Assembly: GCA_964491915.1 (NCBI GenBank)
Contig: CAZBHS010000002.1
Location: forward strand, 136,859-200,858
Direction: 5' to 3'
Length of the DNA stretch: 64,000 nt
From: JAHELQ01 sp964491915
GTDB lineage: Bacteria > Acidobacteriota > Aminicenantia > UBA2199
Positions within the stretch are counted from its first letter, which is position 1, and each line of letters opens with the position of its first letter. Shown piece after piece: positions 8,532 through 17,213 of the stretch. A program made the translations under genes and the position numbers. The notes beneath the pieces were generated by a model. The model saw nothing but the letters and a program-made list of their open reading frames with translations, was not told where the DNA came from and ran no database searches.

Positions 8532-9493
8532 ATAATGACAATGTGAAGAAGAAAATTACGGAACTAGTTAATCACGCAAACAAAATCGCGATTAGTTCCC
8601 ATGTCCGTCCGGATGCCGATTGTATTGGTAGCGGACTTGCCCTTTTTGAAATGTTACAGCAGTTGGGAAAAGACGTATACTATTGTAACACAGATCCGGC
8701 CCCGTACCCCTTGACCCAGTTACCTTATTATGATGAGATTAAGTTTCGTCAGGTTTTCCCCGAGGAGTTCGATCTATATTTCTTGATTGAAGGTGCGACT
8801 GAAATTCGCACCGGCCAGAAAAACCTTGAAAGGTATTACACCATCAATATTGACCATCACGCCACCAGTACAAATGACGCATCGCTCAACTGGGTGGAGC
8901 CAAAGGCCGCGGCTGTCGGCGAATTGATTTATGATTTGGGCGTTTGCCTTGGGATAGAATTTACCAGGGATATCGGATTTAATCTTTACGCGGCGATTGC
9001 TTCCGACACCGGTTCGTTTAAATATTCCAACACCACGGACAAATCTCTTAGGATCTGCGCTGAACTGGTTAAACGGAGCGGTTTCCCTCCCAGTGAAGTC
9101 AGCAATCTGTTGTTTAATTCCAATCATTATGAAAAGGTCCAGATGATACAAAAAGTTCTAGCCACCACTGAATTGCATTTGCAATCTCAGGTGTGTATCA
9201 TTCGTTTCGAGCGAGCCTTCCTGGACACCCTGGATTTGAAAGACATCGAGACTGAAGATGTGATCTCCATTGCCCGTTCGATAATCGGTGTTGTGGTGAC
9301 GTTGTTTTTCAAAGAAATTGGGGACTGCCACTTCCGTGTGAGCATCAGGTCGAAAGGTACGTTTAACTCTCAGAAAGTGGCATTGGAATTCGATGGCGGC
9401 GGGCATGACCACGCGGCCGGATTTTTTTATAAAGGTAGCTTTTCGGAAGCCAGAGAGAAAATATTAGAAGCTATCAATCGTCAACTCTCATGA
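8528..9493 (+). CDS. nrnA: DHH/DHHA1 phosphoesterase, NrnA-like oligoribonuclease
   Basis: 321 residues with DHH-family motifs: I (SSHVRPDADCIGSGLAL, near 23-39), III (NIDHHATST, near 107-115), D-containing AIASDTGSFKYSNT (about 160) and a DHHA1 C-terminal domain ending in the glycine-rich FDGGGHDHAAGF near 290. The family cleaves short oligoribonucleotides (nanoRNA), and some members remove the phosphate from pAp or cleave cyclic dinucleotide breakdown products. The gene sits between rbfA and truB as in Firmicutes and many other phyla. Four-base overlaps join it to both neighbours. Confidence 0.92.
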   Translation: MNNDNVKKKITELVNHANKIAISSHVRPDADCIGSGLALFEMLQQLGKDVYYCNTDPAPYPLTQLPYYDEIKFRQVFPEEFDLYFLIEGATEIRTGQKNLERYYTINIDHHATSTNDASLNWVEPKAAAVGELIYDLGVCLGIEFTRDIGFNLYAAIASDTGSFKYSNTTDKSLRICAELVKRSGFPPSEVSNLLFNSNHYEKVQMIQKVLATTELHLQSQVCIIRFERAFLDTLDLKDIETEDVISIARSIIGVVVTLFFKEIGDCHFRVSIRSKGTFNSQKVALEFDGGGHDHAAGFFYKGSFSEAREKILEAINRQLS

Positions 9494-10392
9494 TTCATGG
9501 ATTAATAATACTCAACAAACCACTAAATCTTAGTTCCCACGCAGTTGTAGAAAAGGTGCGAAGGTGGTTTCCCAAACAGAAAGTGGGCCACTTCGGTACA
9601 TTGGATCCTCTTGCCGAAGGGGTATTGCTAGTGGGAATCGGCAAAGCCACGAAGTTTTCCGACTTTTATATGAAGAAGAAGAAAACCTACTCCGGCAAAA
9701 TAAAGTTCGGTTTCGCCACCTCGACCTATGACCGGGAAGGCGAGGCAATCACTGAGACGAAAGAGATCGATCTCCGTTCGCTAGACATTGAAGCGTTACT
9801 GGAACATTTTCGCGGAGAACTTCTTCAAATTCCGCCGATTTATTCCGCTAAAAAATTCAAAGGGAAACCATTGTACAAATATGCCCGGCAAAATAAAGAG
9901 GTAGAGTTGAAACCCGCGAGGGTAACAGTATACTCGCTTACCGCGGAGGTAGAAGACAAGGATACCCTCAGGTTTACCGCCGAGACATCTTCGGGTACAT
10001 ACATACGCTCTCTCGCCCATGATATTGGGGCTAAAGCCGAATGTGGAGCCCACCTTGCGGAATTGCGCCGGGTCCGGGTGGGTGATTTCACTCTGGACCA
10101 AGCAGTCAAACCCGATGAGGTGGATCCGAAATTACCGTCCGAGGAACTTTTGAAGATGGTGATACCAATAGAATCCCTATTGCCTGAATTTCCCAAGCTG
10201 GTTATCAATCAAGCGGGACGCCGCGGAGTTCTCAACGGGATGGCTTTGGAGATTAAAGATATAGTCCGGCTATTTGAAGGCGGAGATACAACCCACTACC
10301 GGGTATTTGATGAAGAAGGTAGATTTCTCGCTCTTGCCCGCAAAGATGGGGTAAAGAGACAGTTTAAGCCATTTTTGGTGTTGCCCGCCTAA
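9490..10392 (+). CDS. truB: tRNA pseudouridine(55) synthase
   Basis: 300 residues. Motifs include GLIILNKPLNLSSHAVVEKV at the start, the catalytic HFGTLDPLAEGVLLVGIGKATK with the aspartate of GTLDP near residue 38, YSAKKFKGKPLYKYAR near 115, and the RSLAHDIG segment near 173. TruB makes pseudouridine 55 in the T-arm of tRNAs. It is the last gene of the nusA operon here. ribF, which often follows truB, is missing and the next genes run on the other strand. Confidence 0.96.
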   Translation: MIHGLIILNKPLNLSSHAVVEKVRRWFPKQKVGHFGTLDPLAEGVLLVGIGKATKFSDFYMKKKKTYSGKIKFGFATSTYDREGEAITETKEIDLRSLDIEALLEHFRGELLQIPPIYSAKKFKGKPLYKYARQNKEVELKPARVTVYSLTAEVEDKDTLRFTAETSSGTYIRSLAHDIGAKAECGAHLAELRRVRVGDFTLDQAVKPDEVDPKLPSEELLKMVIPIESLLPEFPKLVINQAGRRGVLNGMALEIKDIVRLFEGGDTTHYRVFDEEGRFLALARKDGVKRQFKPFLVLPA

Positions 10393-10414
10393 AAAAAACT
10401 ACGCCGGAAGTCTC

Positions 10415-11059
10415 TCAATAATACACATTGATCGTGAACTGCCCGTCATTGTCGTTTAGGCTGTAGTCATTGACACCGATAAAGAGATTGCCCGATTTGC
10501 TCATGTGGAACGGCGCTTTGTCATCGCCCACGTAAAAAGGCGCTCCCCGTCTGCCGACTTTCGCGATCAAAGCTCCAAGCGGCTGGTTGGGCATCGGTTT
10601 TCTTTTGTCCCACTTCATGTCCATCTCACCAACTTGAAAAACTTTTGTATCTTTGTCGATAAAAATAGATCCGGAGACCGAAAAAAGGATATCCTGTCCG
10701 ATCTTGACTGTTACGCCTGTATCAACCCAATTTTGGTTGCCCGGCAGATTAATCCGTTTGGACCGTTTGCCTCTCCGCAGCTCTTTGTACTTGTCTTCCA
10801 TTTCGAAGGAAGATTGCAGATTGTCTTTTTTTGGCTCGCTGATTATGATCTTCCAGATAGTGTAGAGGGGAAAGCGTTTGCTGGAGTGAAATTTTCCGAA
10901 TTTATAAATATTGAAAATGATATTTCCGTATTTGAATCCGACTAATTTGCCTTCATAGGCCTGCCCGTCAACAGTGTACAATACTTCGCCATTCAGTTGG
11001 AAGCCGAGCGCCAAAAGCAGCACGATTAAAATTATGGTCTTTGTTTTATTCATGGTCAT
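10415..11059 (-). CDS. Exported protein with PA-I lectin-like C-terminal domain
   Basis: 214 residues. A signal peptide covers about 1-24. Residues 25-85 form a short beta-rich domain (VLYTVDGQAYEGKLVGF). Residues 100-214 resemble the galactose-binding PA-IL/LecA fold found in many exported bacterial proteins: WVDTGVTVKIGQDILFSVSG, then LGALIAKVG, and GNLFIGVNDYSLNDNDGQFTINV near the C-terminus, which carries the calcium-binding ND..N/D-D pattern. It probably binds carbohydrate or cell-envelope material in the periplasm. Its start overlaps the stop of the DapF-like gene by four bases, so it is the third gene of an htrA operon. Confidence 0.75.
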   Translation of the reverse strand: MTMNKTKTIILIVLLLALGFQLNGEVLYTVDGQAYEGKLVGFKYGNIIFNIYKFGKFHSSKRFPLYTIWKIIISEPKKDNLQSSFEMEDKYKELRRGKRSKRINLPGNQNWVDTGVTVKIGQDILFSVSGSIFIDKDTKVFQVGEMDMKWDKRKPMPNQPLGALIAKVGRRGAPFYVGDDKAPFHMSKSGNLFIGVNDYSLNDNDGQFTINVYY

Positions 11060-11874
11060 TTTCTCAAATAGATACCTTTATAAACTATTTCCGTGTAATT
11101 TTCAACATAAATCTTGCTTGTTCCTGATAATTTTACAATTCCCATTGGCGTAGTGATCGAGAGTTGACTGGCGATCAATCCTTTCTTCTGTAATAGTGCA
11201 AAAACAGCGGCGCTTCCAGTTGATGAAGAACCGGTCGGTCCGACGCCCCGTTCATAGAAATAGGCCTTGCAGTGACCGTCGCCAATTTGGCTCACAAATT
11301 CGACATTCGTTCGTTGGGGAAATATATCGGCTCCTTCGAGCGCCTTACCAAGCTCGAGCAGTTCATGCCGGGGGATTTCTTCCTTTAACAATACAACAAC
11401 ATGAGGATTGCCGACAGATACAGGATAAAACGACAGATCTTCGAAGTGATAGTCCAATTTGTTTTCTTCCAGAAATGGGAAGAACGTTTGGTTTGAGAAA
11501 TCCGGCGCCCCGATTTCCACATTCAGTTTAAAGCGGTTGTCGTTCATTTCAATTAGGGCGATTGTTCTCGTACCTACCTTTGTATTGAGTATCGCCGATT
11601 CTCTTTTTTCTTTTAAGTAGAACAAAACGGCAGCGCAGCCGGCCATCCCGTTTCCCGAGAGTTCAGCCTCGGTGCCGTCTTTATTGTAGATTGAAAAATC
11701 GATTGTTTCCTTTTTCGCTTCCCGGAAAATGATCCCGTCGGCGCCGGGGCCGGTCTTCGGATGGCATAATTCCAGAGCCAGCTCTTCCTTTTCCAGATGG
11801 CCCCGGAGGTTTTCCCCCCCCAGGTCCACCTGAATAAAATCATTTCCCGCGGAAACTGTTTTATAAAAAATCAT
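11056..11874 (-). CDS. DapF-fold protein with both catalytic cysteines replaced by serine
   Basis: 272 residues aligning by eye with diaminopimelate epimerase over its whole length: GNDFIQVD near 10, GPGADGIIF (42-50), NKDGTEAELSGNGMAG (64-79), VGNPHVV (154-160), and ERGVGPTGSSSTGSA (208-222). In DapF the two racemising bases are Cys73 and Cys217; here both positions are serine (S73, S217). The start overlaps the htrA stop by four bases and the stop overlaps the lectin-like gene, so the context is envelope proteolysis, not lysine biosynthesis. It is either a proline-racemase-superfamily enzyme with altered chemistry or a non-catalytic relative. A run of eight G (minus strand) spans residues 18-21. 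Confidence 0.82.
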   Translation of the reverse strand: MIFYKTVSAGNDFIQVDLGGENLRGHLEKEELALELCHPKTGPGADGIIFREAKKETIDFSIYNKDGTEAELSGNGMAGCAAVLFYLKEKRESAILNTKVGTRTIALIEMNDNRFKLNVEIGAPDFSNQTFFPFLEENKLDYHFEDLSFYPVSVGNPHVVVLLKEEIPRHELLELGKALEGADIFPQRTNVEFVSQIGDGHCKAYFYERGVGPTGSSSTGSAAVFALLQKKGLIASQLSITTPMGIVKLSGTSKIYVENYTEIVYKGIYLRK

Positions 11875-13310
11875 TCCGGCAATGCAAATTTTGTATAGGC
11901 TTCATTTCCGAAGCGGTTGATGAGAATAAAAAATCTGGTTCCCGGTTCTTTTTTAGAAATGATGTCCCTGAAATCTTCCAGCGATTCAACCGGGGTCCGG
12001 TTTATAGCGAGAATCACATCTCCTTCACGGATACCGTTCCGGTCGGCGACTCCGCCCCGCTCCACTTGCTTGACAAATAAACCTTCGGATGTTTTTAATT
12101 CATATTGCCGCGCCAGCGAGGAATTGTTTTCAGTTAGAACCATTCCAAGGTTCAGCGCCCGGGAGTCGTCACCCTGGGTGACAAAGCGCTCAGAGTCAGG
12201 AGCCTCGGCAACCGTCACCTCGATTTTCTTTTTTGAATCTTCTCGATAGACTGTTAATTCGATTTTATCTCCGGGACTTGAGTTTGCGATTTTAGTTCGG
12301 AGATCAACGGCGGTTTTGACGCCCTCGCCATTGACTTCTGTAATCAGGTCATAACGTTTCAGGCCATATTTTTCCGCAGGGGAGTTTTCTTCGATTTTGG
12401 CGATCATGACTCCGGCAACCGGCAAATCAAATTCCTTTGCCTCTTGCTTGGACATTTCCTGAATATATACTCCTAACCAACCGCGAACCACCCTTCCTTT
12501 GGATTTCAAATCCTGGACAACTTTTTTCGCCATATCGGCGGGAATGGCGAAGCCGATTCCGACATTACCTCCGGAGGGGGCGAGTATCGCTGAATTGATG
12601 CCGATGACTTTGCCTAGAAGATTAATCAACGGACCGCCGGAATTACCTCTATTGATGGCGGCGTCAGTTTGCAAGAAGTCTTCGTACTCAGCAATACCCA
12701 ACTGACGGCCTTTAGCGGAAATGATTCCCGAGGTGACTGTCAAATCCTGATTCAAGGGATTGCCGATGGCAAGAACCCATTCCCCCACTTCGACTTTACT
12801 TGAATCACCCAGCTCGATAAACGGCAACCCTTTGCCTTTGACTTTCAATAAGGCCAAATCTGTCTTAGGATCTGTTCCAATTTTTTTGGCGGTGAATTCC
12901 TTCCCGTCATCCGTTACTATTTTAATTTTTACCGCGTCCTTTACCACATGGTAATTGGTTAGCATGTAACCGTCGGCAGATATAAAGAAACCGGATCCAA
13001 CTCCAGACACTCTCTGACGTCCTCTTTCTTGCGGGACATTGAAAAATCTTTCGAAAAAACCATCCCCGCCGAACATGGAGCCTCTGCGCTCGACAATTGA
13101 TTCCGAGATTACTTTCACCACAGCGGGTTTTACTTTCTTGACAAGTGAGACAAAATCGAATCCTGGTCCGGCGTTTGACTCGGCATGGACCACTGAAGGA
13201 CTCAATACTGTTTCATTGTCCACATTTTTATGGAAATAGCCAAATGTTAAGGCAAAGAAAAGTGTGCCTGCTAAAAAACTAACTCCTGCGATCAACCCAA
13301 TTTTTTTCAT
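11871..13310 (-). CDS. HtrA/DegP-family periplasmic serine protease
   Basis: 479 residues. An N-terminal signal or anchor helix (about 4-25) is followed by a trypsin-like domain with the full triad: H121 in TNYHVVKD, D151 in PKTDLALLK and S224 in INRGNSGGPL. Two PDZ domains follow (about 270-365 and 385-475; the second has EGDVILAINRTPVESLEDF). The arrangement is that of DegP/DegQ, oligomeric proteases/chaperones that remove misfolded envelope proteins. GGAGG lies upstream of the ATG. It is the first gene of a three-gene unit with the DapF-like and lectin-like genes, joined by ATGA overlaps. Confidence 0.95.
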   Translation of the reverse strand: MKKIGLIAGVSFLAGTLFFALTFGYFHKNVDNETVLSPSVVHAESNAGPGFDFVSLVKKVKPAVVKVISESIVERRGSMFGGDGFFERFFNVPQERGRQRVSGVGSGFFISADGYMLTNYHVVKDAVKIKIVTDDGKEFTAKKIGTDPKTDLALLKVKGKGLPFIELGDSSKVEVGEWVLAIGNPLNQDLTVTSGIISAKGRQLGIAEYEDFLQTDAAINRGNSGGPLINLLGKVIGINSAILAPSGGNVGIGFAIPADMAKKVVQDLKSKGRVVRGWLGVYIQEMSKQEAKEFDLPVAGVMIAKIEENSPAEKYGLKRYDLITEVNGEGVKTAVDLRTKIANSSPGDKIELTVYREDSKKKIEVTVAEAPDSERFVTQGDDSRALNLGMVLTENNSSLARQYELKTSEGLFVKQVERGGVADRNGIREGDVILAINRTPVESLEDFRDIISKKEPGTRFFILINRFGNEAYTKFALPE

Positions 13311-13418
13311 TCGTTACCTCCGTTATTTAATTTCGTCTGTTCCTGGGGATGTTTGTGCGTTCATTCCAGGTATAGTGATTATATGACGAAGTATTCTTTC
13401 AAACGGTTTCATTATTTT

Positions 13419-14621
13419 TTATTCTTTCCCCAGACTTTTTATATATGCCATAACCCCTTCAAATAACCCCTGGGCGATTCGTTGCCTGTATTGCGGTGTT
13501 TTGAGCCGCTTTCCTTCGGCATAATTGCTTAAAAAAGAGACCTCGGCAAGCACCGACGGCATCTGAGCCCCCGCCAGAACATAAAACGGAGCCTTTTTTA
13601 CCCCCAGGTCACAAATTTCATTGTATTTCATTTTCAGGCTCTTGACAAGGTTTTGTTGGATCATACCTGAAAGGGCTTTGGATTCGGAATTTTTTGCGTT
13701 TTTCAGGATTTGCTCGATAATCGATTTCATCTCGCCGATTGATTTTGTACTCATGGCGTTTTCCTGGGCGGCGACTTGTATGGCCCATGGATCGGCTGTC
13801 ATACTCAGGAAGTAGGTTTCGATCCCCCGCGCTTTTTTTCTTGGGGCTGAATTGAGGTGCACCGAGACGAACAGGTCGCCTTTCTTGGAATTGGCGATGG
13901 CGGTCCGTTCTTCAAGTGAAATGTACACATCTGTGTACCGGGTCATCAGAACTTGATATTTATTGTTGTGTGTTTCAAACAGTGTTTTCAACCTTTTGCA
14001 GATGTCCAGCGCCAGGTTTTTTTCGTGCAATCCCAACTTTTTGTTACTGGCTCCGGGATCTTTTCCACCATGACCGGGATCGATGATGATACGGCGCACT
14101 CCCAGCCCCAGTTGCCGGGCAATGGAATATTTTCCGTCGATACTTTTCGGAGGGGTTGCAGGTGTTGTCGATGTTGCCGGAATCGCCAGTATTGTTTCGG
14201 CGCTTTTCTCATTGTTGGGATCCTGGAAGATGTCGAATACAATGCGAAAGGGAGAGGTGAGGTGAAATCTATGATATTTACCGATGTGGTCAAAATCAAA
14301 CACGATCCGGTACGTCCCTCCCTGCCGTTTGCCGAGGCGGATCCGTTTCAAATTTCCGTCATCGACATCGATGCTGTGCTTTTTTTCCTCCGGGAAGGAT
14401 TTGTCCAATTGGCAACGGTTCAAATCAAAATACATGCGCGACGTGTCCTTGCCCGGTAGTATTTTCTCCTGGACTTTGATCTCGCCGGTTAAATCCAATA
14501 CAACCCGCGTATAATCTGTATAAGGATAATACCTTATGTTTTTAAGTTTAACGTTAACCCTGGGCATTGCCAGTGAGACCAAAGCAAAAACCAAAAAAGT
14601 AAGCAGGATCAATTTCTTCAT
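13419..14621 (-). CDS. N-acetylmuramoyl-L-alanine amidase with AMIN domain
   Basis: 400 residues: signal peptide (1-18), an AMIN domain (about 25-130, ending in FRIVFDIF) that targets peptidoglycan, a linker rich in Thr/Pro/Ala, and an Amidase_3 domain (about 175-397). Zinc ligands are visible in IIIDPGHGGKDPG and in the histidine of SVHLNS, with the glutamate of HEKNLALD. This AmiC-like architecture cleaves peptidoglycan during daughter-cell separation. The ATG has no ribosome site; a promoter ends 7 nt upstream, suggesting a leaderless message. A 108-nt gap separates it from htrA downstream. Confidence 0.94.
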   Translation of the reverse strand: MKKLILLTFLVFALVSLAMPRVNVKLKNIRYYPYTDYTRVVLDLTGEIKVQEKILPGKDTSRMYFDLNRCQLDKSFPEEKKHSIDVDDGNLKRIRLGKRQGGTYRIVFDFDHIGKYHRFHLTSPFRIVFDIFQDPNNEKSAETILAIPATSTTPATPPKSIDGKYSIARQLGLGVRRIIIDPGHGGKDPGASNKKLGLHEKNLALDICKRLKTLFETHNNKYQVLMTRYTDVYISLEERTAIANSKKGDLFVSVHLNSAPRKKARGIETYFLSMTADPWAIQVAAQENAMSTKSIGEMKSIIEQILKNAKNSESKALSGMIQQNLVKSLKMKYNEICDLGVKKAPFYVLAGAQMPSVLAEVSFLSNYAEGKRLKTPQYRQRIAQGLFEGVMAYIKSLGKE

Positions 14622-14628
14622 TCTTTTT

Positions 14629-14657
14629 AGTTTACTGCAAATTAGTTAAATTTTCAA
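14629..14657 (-). promoter_or_regulatory. Promoter of the amidase gene, leaderless type
   Basis: Minus strand: TTGAAA (14657-14652), 17 nt, TAAACT (14634-14629), then 7 nt to the ATG at 14621. No Shine-Dalgarno-like sequence fits between. Confidence 0.6.
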
Positions 14658-14718
14658 CATGAAACCCCGAATGAGTTTCATAAAAAGTGTATCGAGTGAT
14701 GATTATTTTGAAAGGATG

Positions 14719-14748
14719 AAAAAACGGGGTTGCCGAACGGCAACCCCC
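14719..14748 (-). terminator. Rho-independent terminator of the Yip1 gene
   Basis: A perfect 9-bp GC-rich stem (14726-14734 with 14739-14747) and a 4-nt loop are followed on the minus strand by one G and six T (14724-14719). It lies about 24 nt after the stop of the gene at 14772-15368. Confidence 0.92.
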
Positions 14749-14771
14749 AAATAGAATGTTCGATAGATTTT

Positions 14772-15368
14772 TTACATAAAAGCCGCGGCGCGACCGAAAG
14801 CCAGGCGCATTACCAGGAAGCCGATGATAAAACCGATGATGATCTGAGCGATAATTACGGCAATGAAGTATCCTGTCGCTTTGTCCGCCGGTGGGCTTTT
14901 TACCTCTTTGATTCCAAGGTAGAGTAGGTAAAGGGCGTAGAGGCCTCCAACCAGCGCTAAAATACTCAGTGCCGGGATGAGATAAAATACGCCCGCGACC
15001 CAGGAGACGGTGTAAGAAAATACCGCGACTTTTAGAGACGCTTCCATATCTTTTACTGCACCGAAATTTGGAGCCAAAAAGTCAATGATTAGGGCCATTA
15101 GGTAGACTCCTGCCAGCGAAAAAAGGTACGATAGTATAGCCCAGGTAAAGGAATTACCGAACGGCATGCGATAGGTTCCGCCAAGAACCGATCTTCCGAC
15201 CACCATGTTCCCGATGAGACCCGCGATGGCGGGAATCGCCGCTAGAATAATCGCGTATTTTGTATACATATCAACTACGGTCATCTTCTCGTTTTTGATG
15301 GCCTTCCATTCATCCACCGGTTTGGTGATGATGGCGATAACTCTTTTGATAATAGCGTTAAAATCCAT
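14772..15368 (-). CDS. Yip1-family membrane protein
   Basis: 198 residues with a short cytoplasmic N-terminus carrying the family's ITKPVDEWKAI motif (about 14-24) followed by about five hydrophobic helices (roughly 35-58, 73-93, 108-132, 133-150, 165-187). Yip1-family proteins in bacteria are poorly characterised integral membrane proteins; no enzymatic residues are seen. It is a single gene with its own consensus promoter, a GGAGG ribosome site and a strong terminator, so it is probably well expressed. Confidence 0.8.
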   Translation of the reverse strand: MDFNAIIKRVIAIITKPVDEWKAIKNEKMTVVDMYTKYAIILAAIPAIAGLIGNMVVGRSVLGGTYRMPFGNSFTWAILSYLFSLAGVYLMALIIDFLAPNFGAVKDMEASLKVAVFSYTVSWVAGVFYLIPALSILALVGGLYALYLLYLGIKEVKSPPADKATGYFIAVIIAQIIIGFIIGFLVMRLAFGRAAAFM

Positions 15369-15395
15369 TTTTCCTCCAAGACTCTTGTCAATTCA

Positions 15396-15424
15396 CTTAT
15401 ATCAAAGATGGTAACGCCTGTCAA
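15396..15424 (-). promoter_or_regulatory. Sigma-70 promoter of the Yip1 gene
   Basis: Minus strand: TTGACA (15424-15419), 17 nt, TATAAG (15401-15396), with a leader of about 25 nt containing GGAGG before the ATG at 15368. Confidence 0.75.
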
Positions 15425-15471
15425 TAAAAGCCATGCTACAGAATTTTTTTTGTTAAATACAATGTCGATAG

Positions 15472-15500
15472 TTGACTTTTAGGAATTGAAATGATATTTT
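15472..15500 (+). promoter_or_regulatory. Sigma-70 promoter of the superoxide reductase gene
   Basis: TTGACT (15472-15477), 17 nt, TATTTT (15495-15500). An AAGGAGGAG ribosome site follows before the ATG at 15540. Confidence 0.7.
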
Positions 15501-15539
15501 TTTAACGAAAATTATTAAGGTTAAGGAGGAGTACAAATA

Positions 15540-15920
15540 ATGGTAAAACAGAAGGAAGTCTACAAATGCGAAATTTGCGGAAACATCGTGGAAGTGTTGC
15601 ACGGGGGCGCGGGAGCGCTGGTTTGTTGCGGAAAAAACATGGTGTTATTCGAAGAGAACACCACTGACGCGGCTACGGAGAAACATGTACCGGTTATCGA
15701 GAAGAAAGATAACGGCTATCTGGTAAAAGTGGGAGATGTGGCTCATCCTATGCTGGAAAAACATTACATCGAATGGATCGAATTGTTGGCGGACGGCAAA
15801 GTGTACCGTCAATTTTTGAATCCCGGCCGGCAGCCGGAGGCTTTCTTCGAAATAAATGCTGATCATGTGGTTGCCCGTGAATATTGCAATCTTCACGGCT
15901 TGTGGAAAGCCGAAGGTTAG
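15540..15920 (+). CDS. dfx: Desulfoferrodoxin (superoxide reductase, 2Fe type)
   Basis: 126 residues. The N-terminal desulforedoxin-like domain has the four cysteines of a rubredoxin-type iron centre (CEICG near 10-14 and CCG near 29-31). The C-terminal SOR domain carries the ligands of the catalytic iron: the histidines in EKHVPV and HPMLEKHYIEWIEL, and the cysteine/histidine pair in REYCNLHGLWK. The enzyme reduces superoxide to peroxide without releasing oxygen and is typical of anaerobes. It appears monocistronic with a strong promoter and ribosome site. Confidence 0.97.
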   Translation: MVKQKEVYKCEICGNIVEVLHGGAGALVCCGKNMVLFEENTTDAATEKHVPVIEKKDNGYLVKVGDVAHPMLEKHYIEWIELLADGKVYRQFLNPGRQPEAFFEINADHVVAREYCNLHGLWKAEG

Positions 15921-15959
15921 GCGCTTTACATTCTCTCCCTTTTATTTTAACATGGTCCC

Positions 15960-17201
15960 ATGAAGCAACTATTGATATTATTATTGGCGCTATCCGTCTT
16001 GTTTCCCTCTTGCAAATTAGGCAATGACGACGACCCGGAACCGGGCGGGCAAGATAATAGCCCGTCGTTCTTGGTCAGTTACGAGTTGGCGATTCCAGCG
16101 ACCGTCAATGCCGGCGTACTGGATCAATTCCTCGACGCCATCGTCGGCTATGACTTTGGCGATCAAATTTTACAAAACCTGACCCACTTGTCTGTGAAGG
16201 TCTATAAAGTAACGTATAGTACAACATACAAAGGCGAAACGGTCGAGGCGTCCGGAATGGTGGTTGTCCCCGATACGGAAGACCCGCTGCCGGTTCTCAG
16301 TTATCAGCATGGAACCATCTTTCGCAAAAACGACGCCCCGTCTAAATTTAAAGGAATCGCCGGAGCCGGCGTCGAAGTGGGGCTGAATCTAGTGATGGCC
16401 TCCTGCGGTTATGTGTGCGCGGTTCCCGATTATCTGGGATTCGGGGCTTCCGAACAATTGTTCCATCCCTTTCATCATGCCGCGTCCACTGCCACGGCAT
16501 GCGTCGATCTATTGCGGGCGGTGTCGGAATTGTGCGCGGAGCTGGATGTTCCCCTCGATAACCGTTATTTCTTGTTGGGCTATTCCGAAGGGGGATTCGC
16601 CACCATTTCCTTGCAGAAAGAGCTTCAGCAAAAATACGATGCTTCATTCGATATCGCCGCCTCTTCAGCCGGAGCAGGCGCCTATGATTTGGCGGGCACG
16701 GCGCGGGCGTTTATGGAGACAGAGGTTATGACCAACCCTTCGTACATCTGTTACGTGTTTCTCGCCTATAACGAAGTTTACGGCTGGCAAAGGGATTTGG
16801 GAGAGATTTTCCAATCTCCATACAAAGAGAGAATCGAGCAGGGGCTCTTGTCCGGAAATTTATCTAAAGACGAAATCGAGGCTCAACTCACCGCTCAAAC
16901 AGCGGAGTTGTTCACTCCAGAGTTCCTCGCCGCTTACCGGGGCGATGGGGAGACTCAGTTGAAAAACGCACTGAAAGAGAATAATCTCACCAATGGATGG
17001 TATCCTGAAGCGCCGACCCGTTTGTACCATGGCACAGCGGACGATACCGTACCGCCGTTCAATTCGGTGCAAGCCGAGAATTCATTCGTTACCCAGGGCG
17101 CCGCTAACGTCGCCTATTTTCAGATGCCGGGTAAAACCCATGTTACCGGGATTATTCCCTGGATCAAGGGGTCGGTCTCCTGGTTCGCCACCTTGAAGTA
17201 A
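15960..17201 (+). CDS. Alpha/beta-hydrolase lipoprotein (secreted esterase/lipase type)
   Basis: 413 residues. The signal peptide ends in a lipobox (LFPSC), so the protein is probably a lipoprotein. The catalytic serine is S209 in LGYSEGGFAT, the acid is likely in GTADDTVP near 358, and the histidine in PGKTHVTG near 391. The spacing and the N-terminal VYKVTYSTTYKGETVEASGMVVVP segment match secretory lipase/esterase relatives. It probably hydrolyses esters outside the cell or in the periplasm; the substrate is unknown. No clear ribosome site precedes the ATG. mtgA follows after 12 nt. Confidence 0.8.
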   Translation: MKQLLILLLALSVLFPSCKLGNDDDPEPGGQDNSPSFLVSYELAIPATVNAGVLDQFLDAIVGYDFGDQILQNLTHLSVKVYKVTYSTTYKGETVEASGMVVVPDTEDPLPVLSYQHGTIFRKNDAPSKFKGIAGAGVEVGLNLVMASCGYVCAVPDYLGFGASEQLFHPFHHAASTATACVDLLRAVSELCAELDVPLDNRYFLLGYSEGGFATISLQKELQQKYDASFDIAASSAGAGAYDLAGTARAFMETEVMTNPSYICYVFLAYNEVYGWQRDLGEIFQSPYKERIEQGLLSGNLSKDEIEAQLTAQTAELFTPEFLAAYRGDGETQLKNALKENNLTNGWYPEAPTRLYHGTADDTVPPFNSVQAENSFVTQGAANVAYFQMPGKTHVTGIIPWIKGSVSWFATLK

Positions 17202-17213
17202 GGACCGGGGCAA

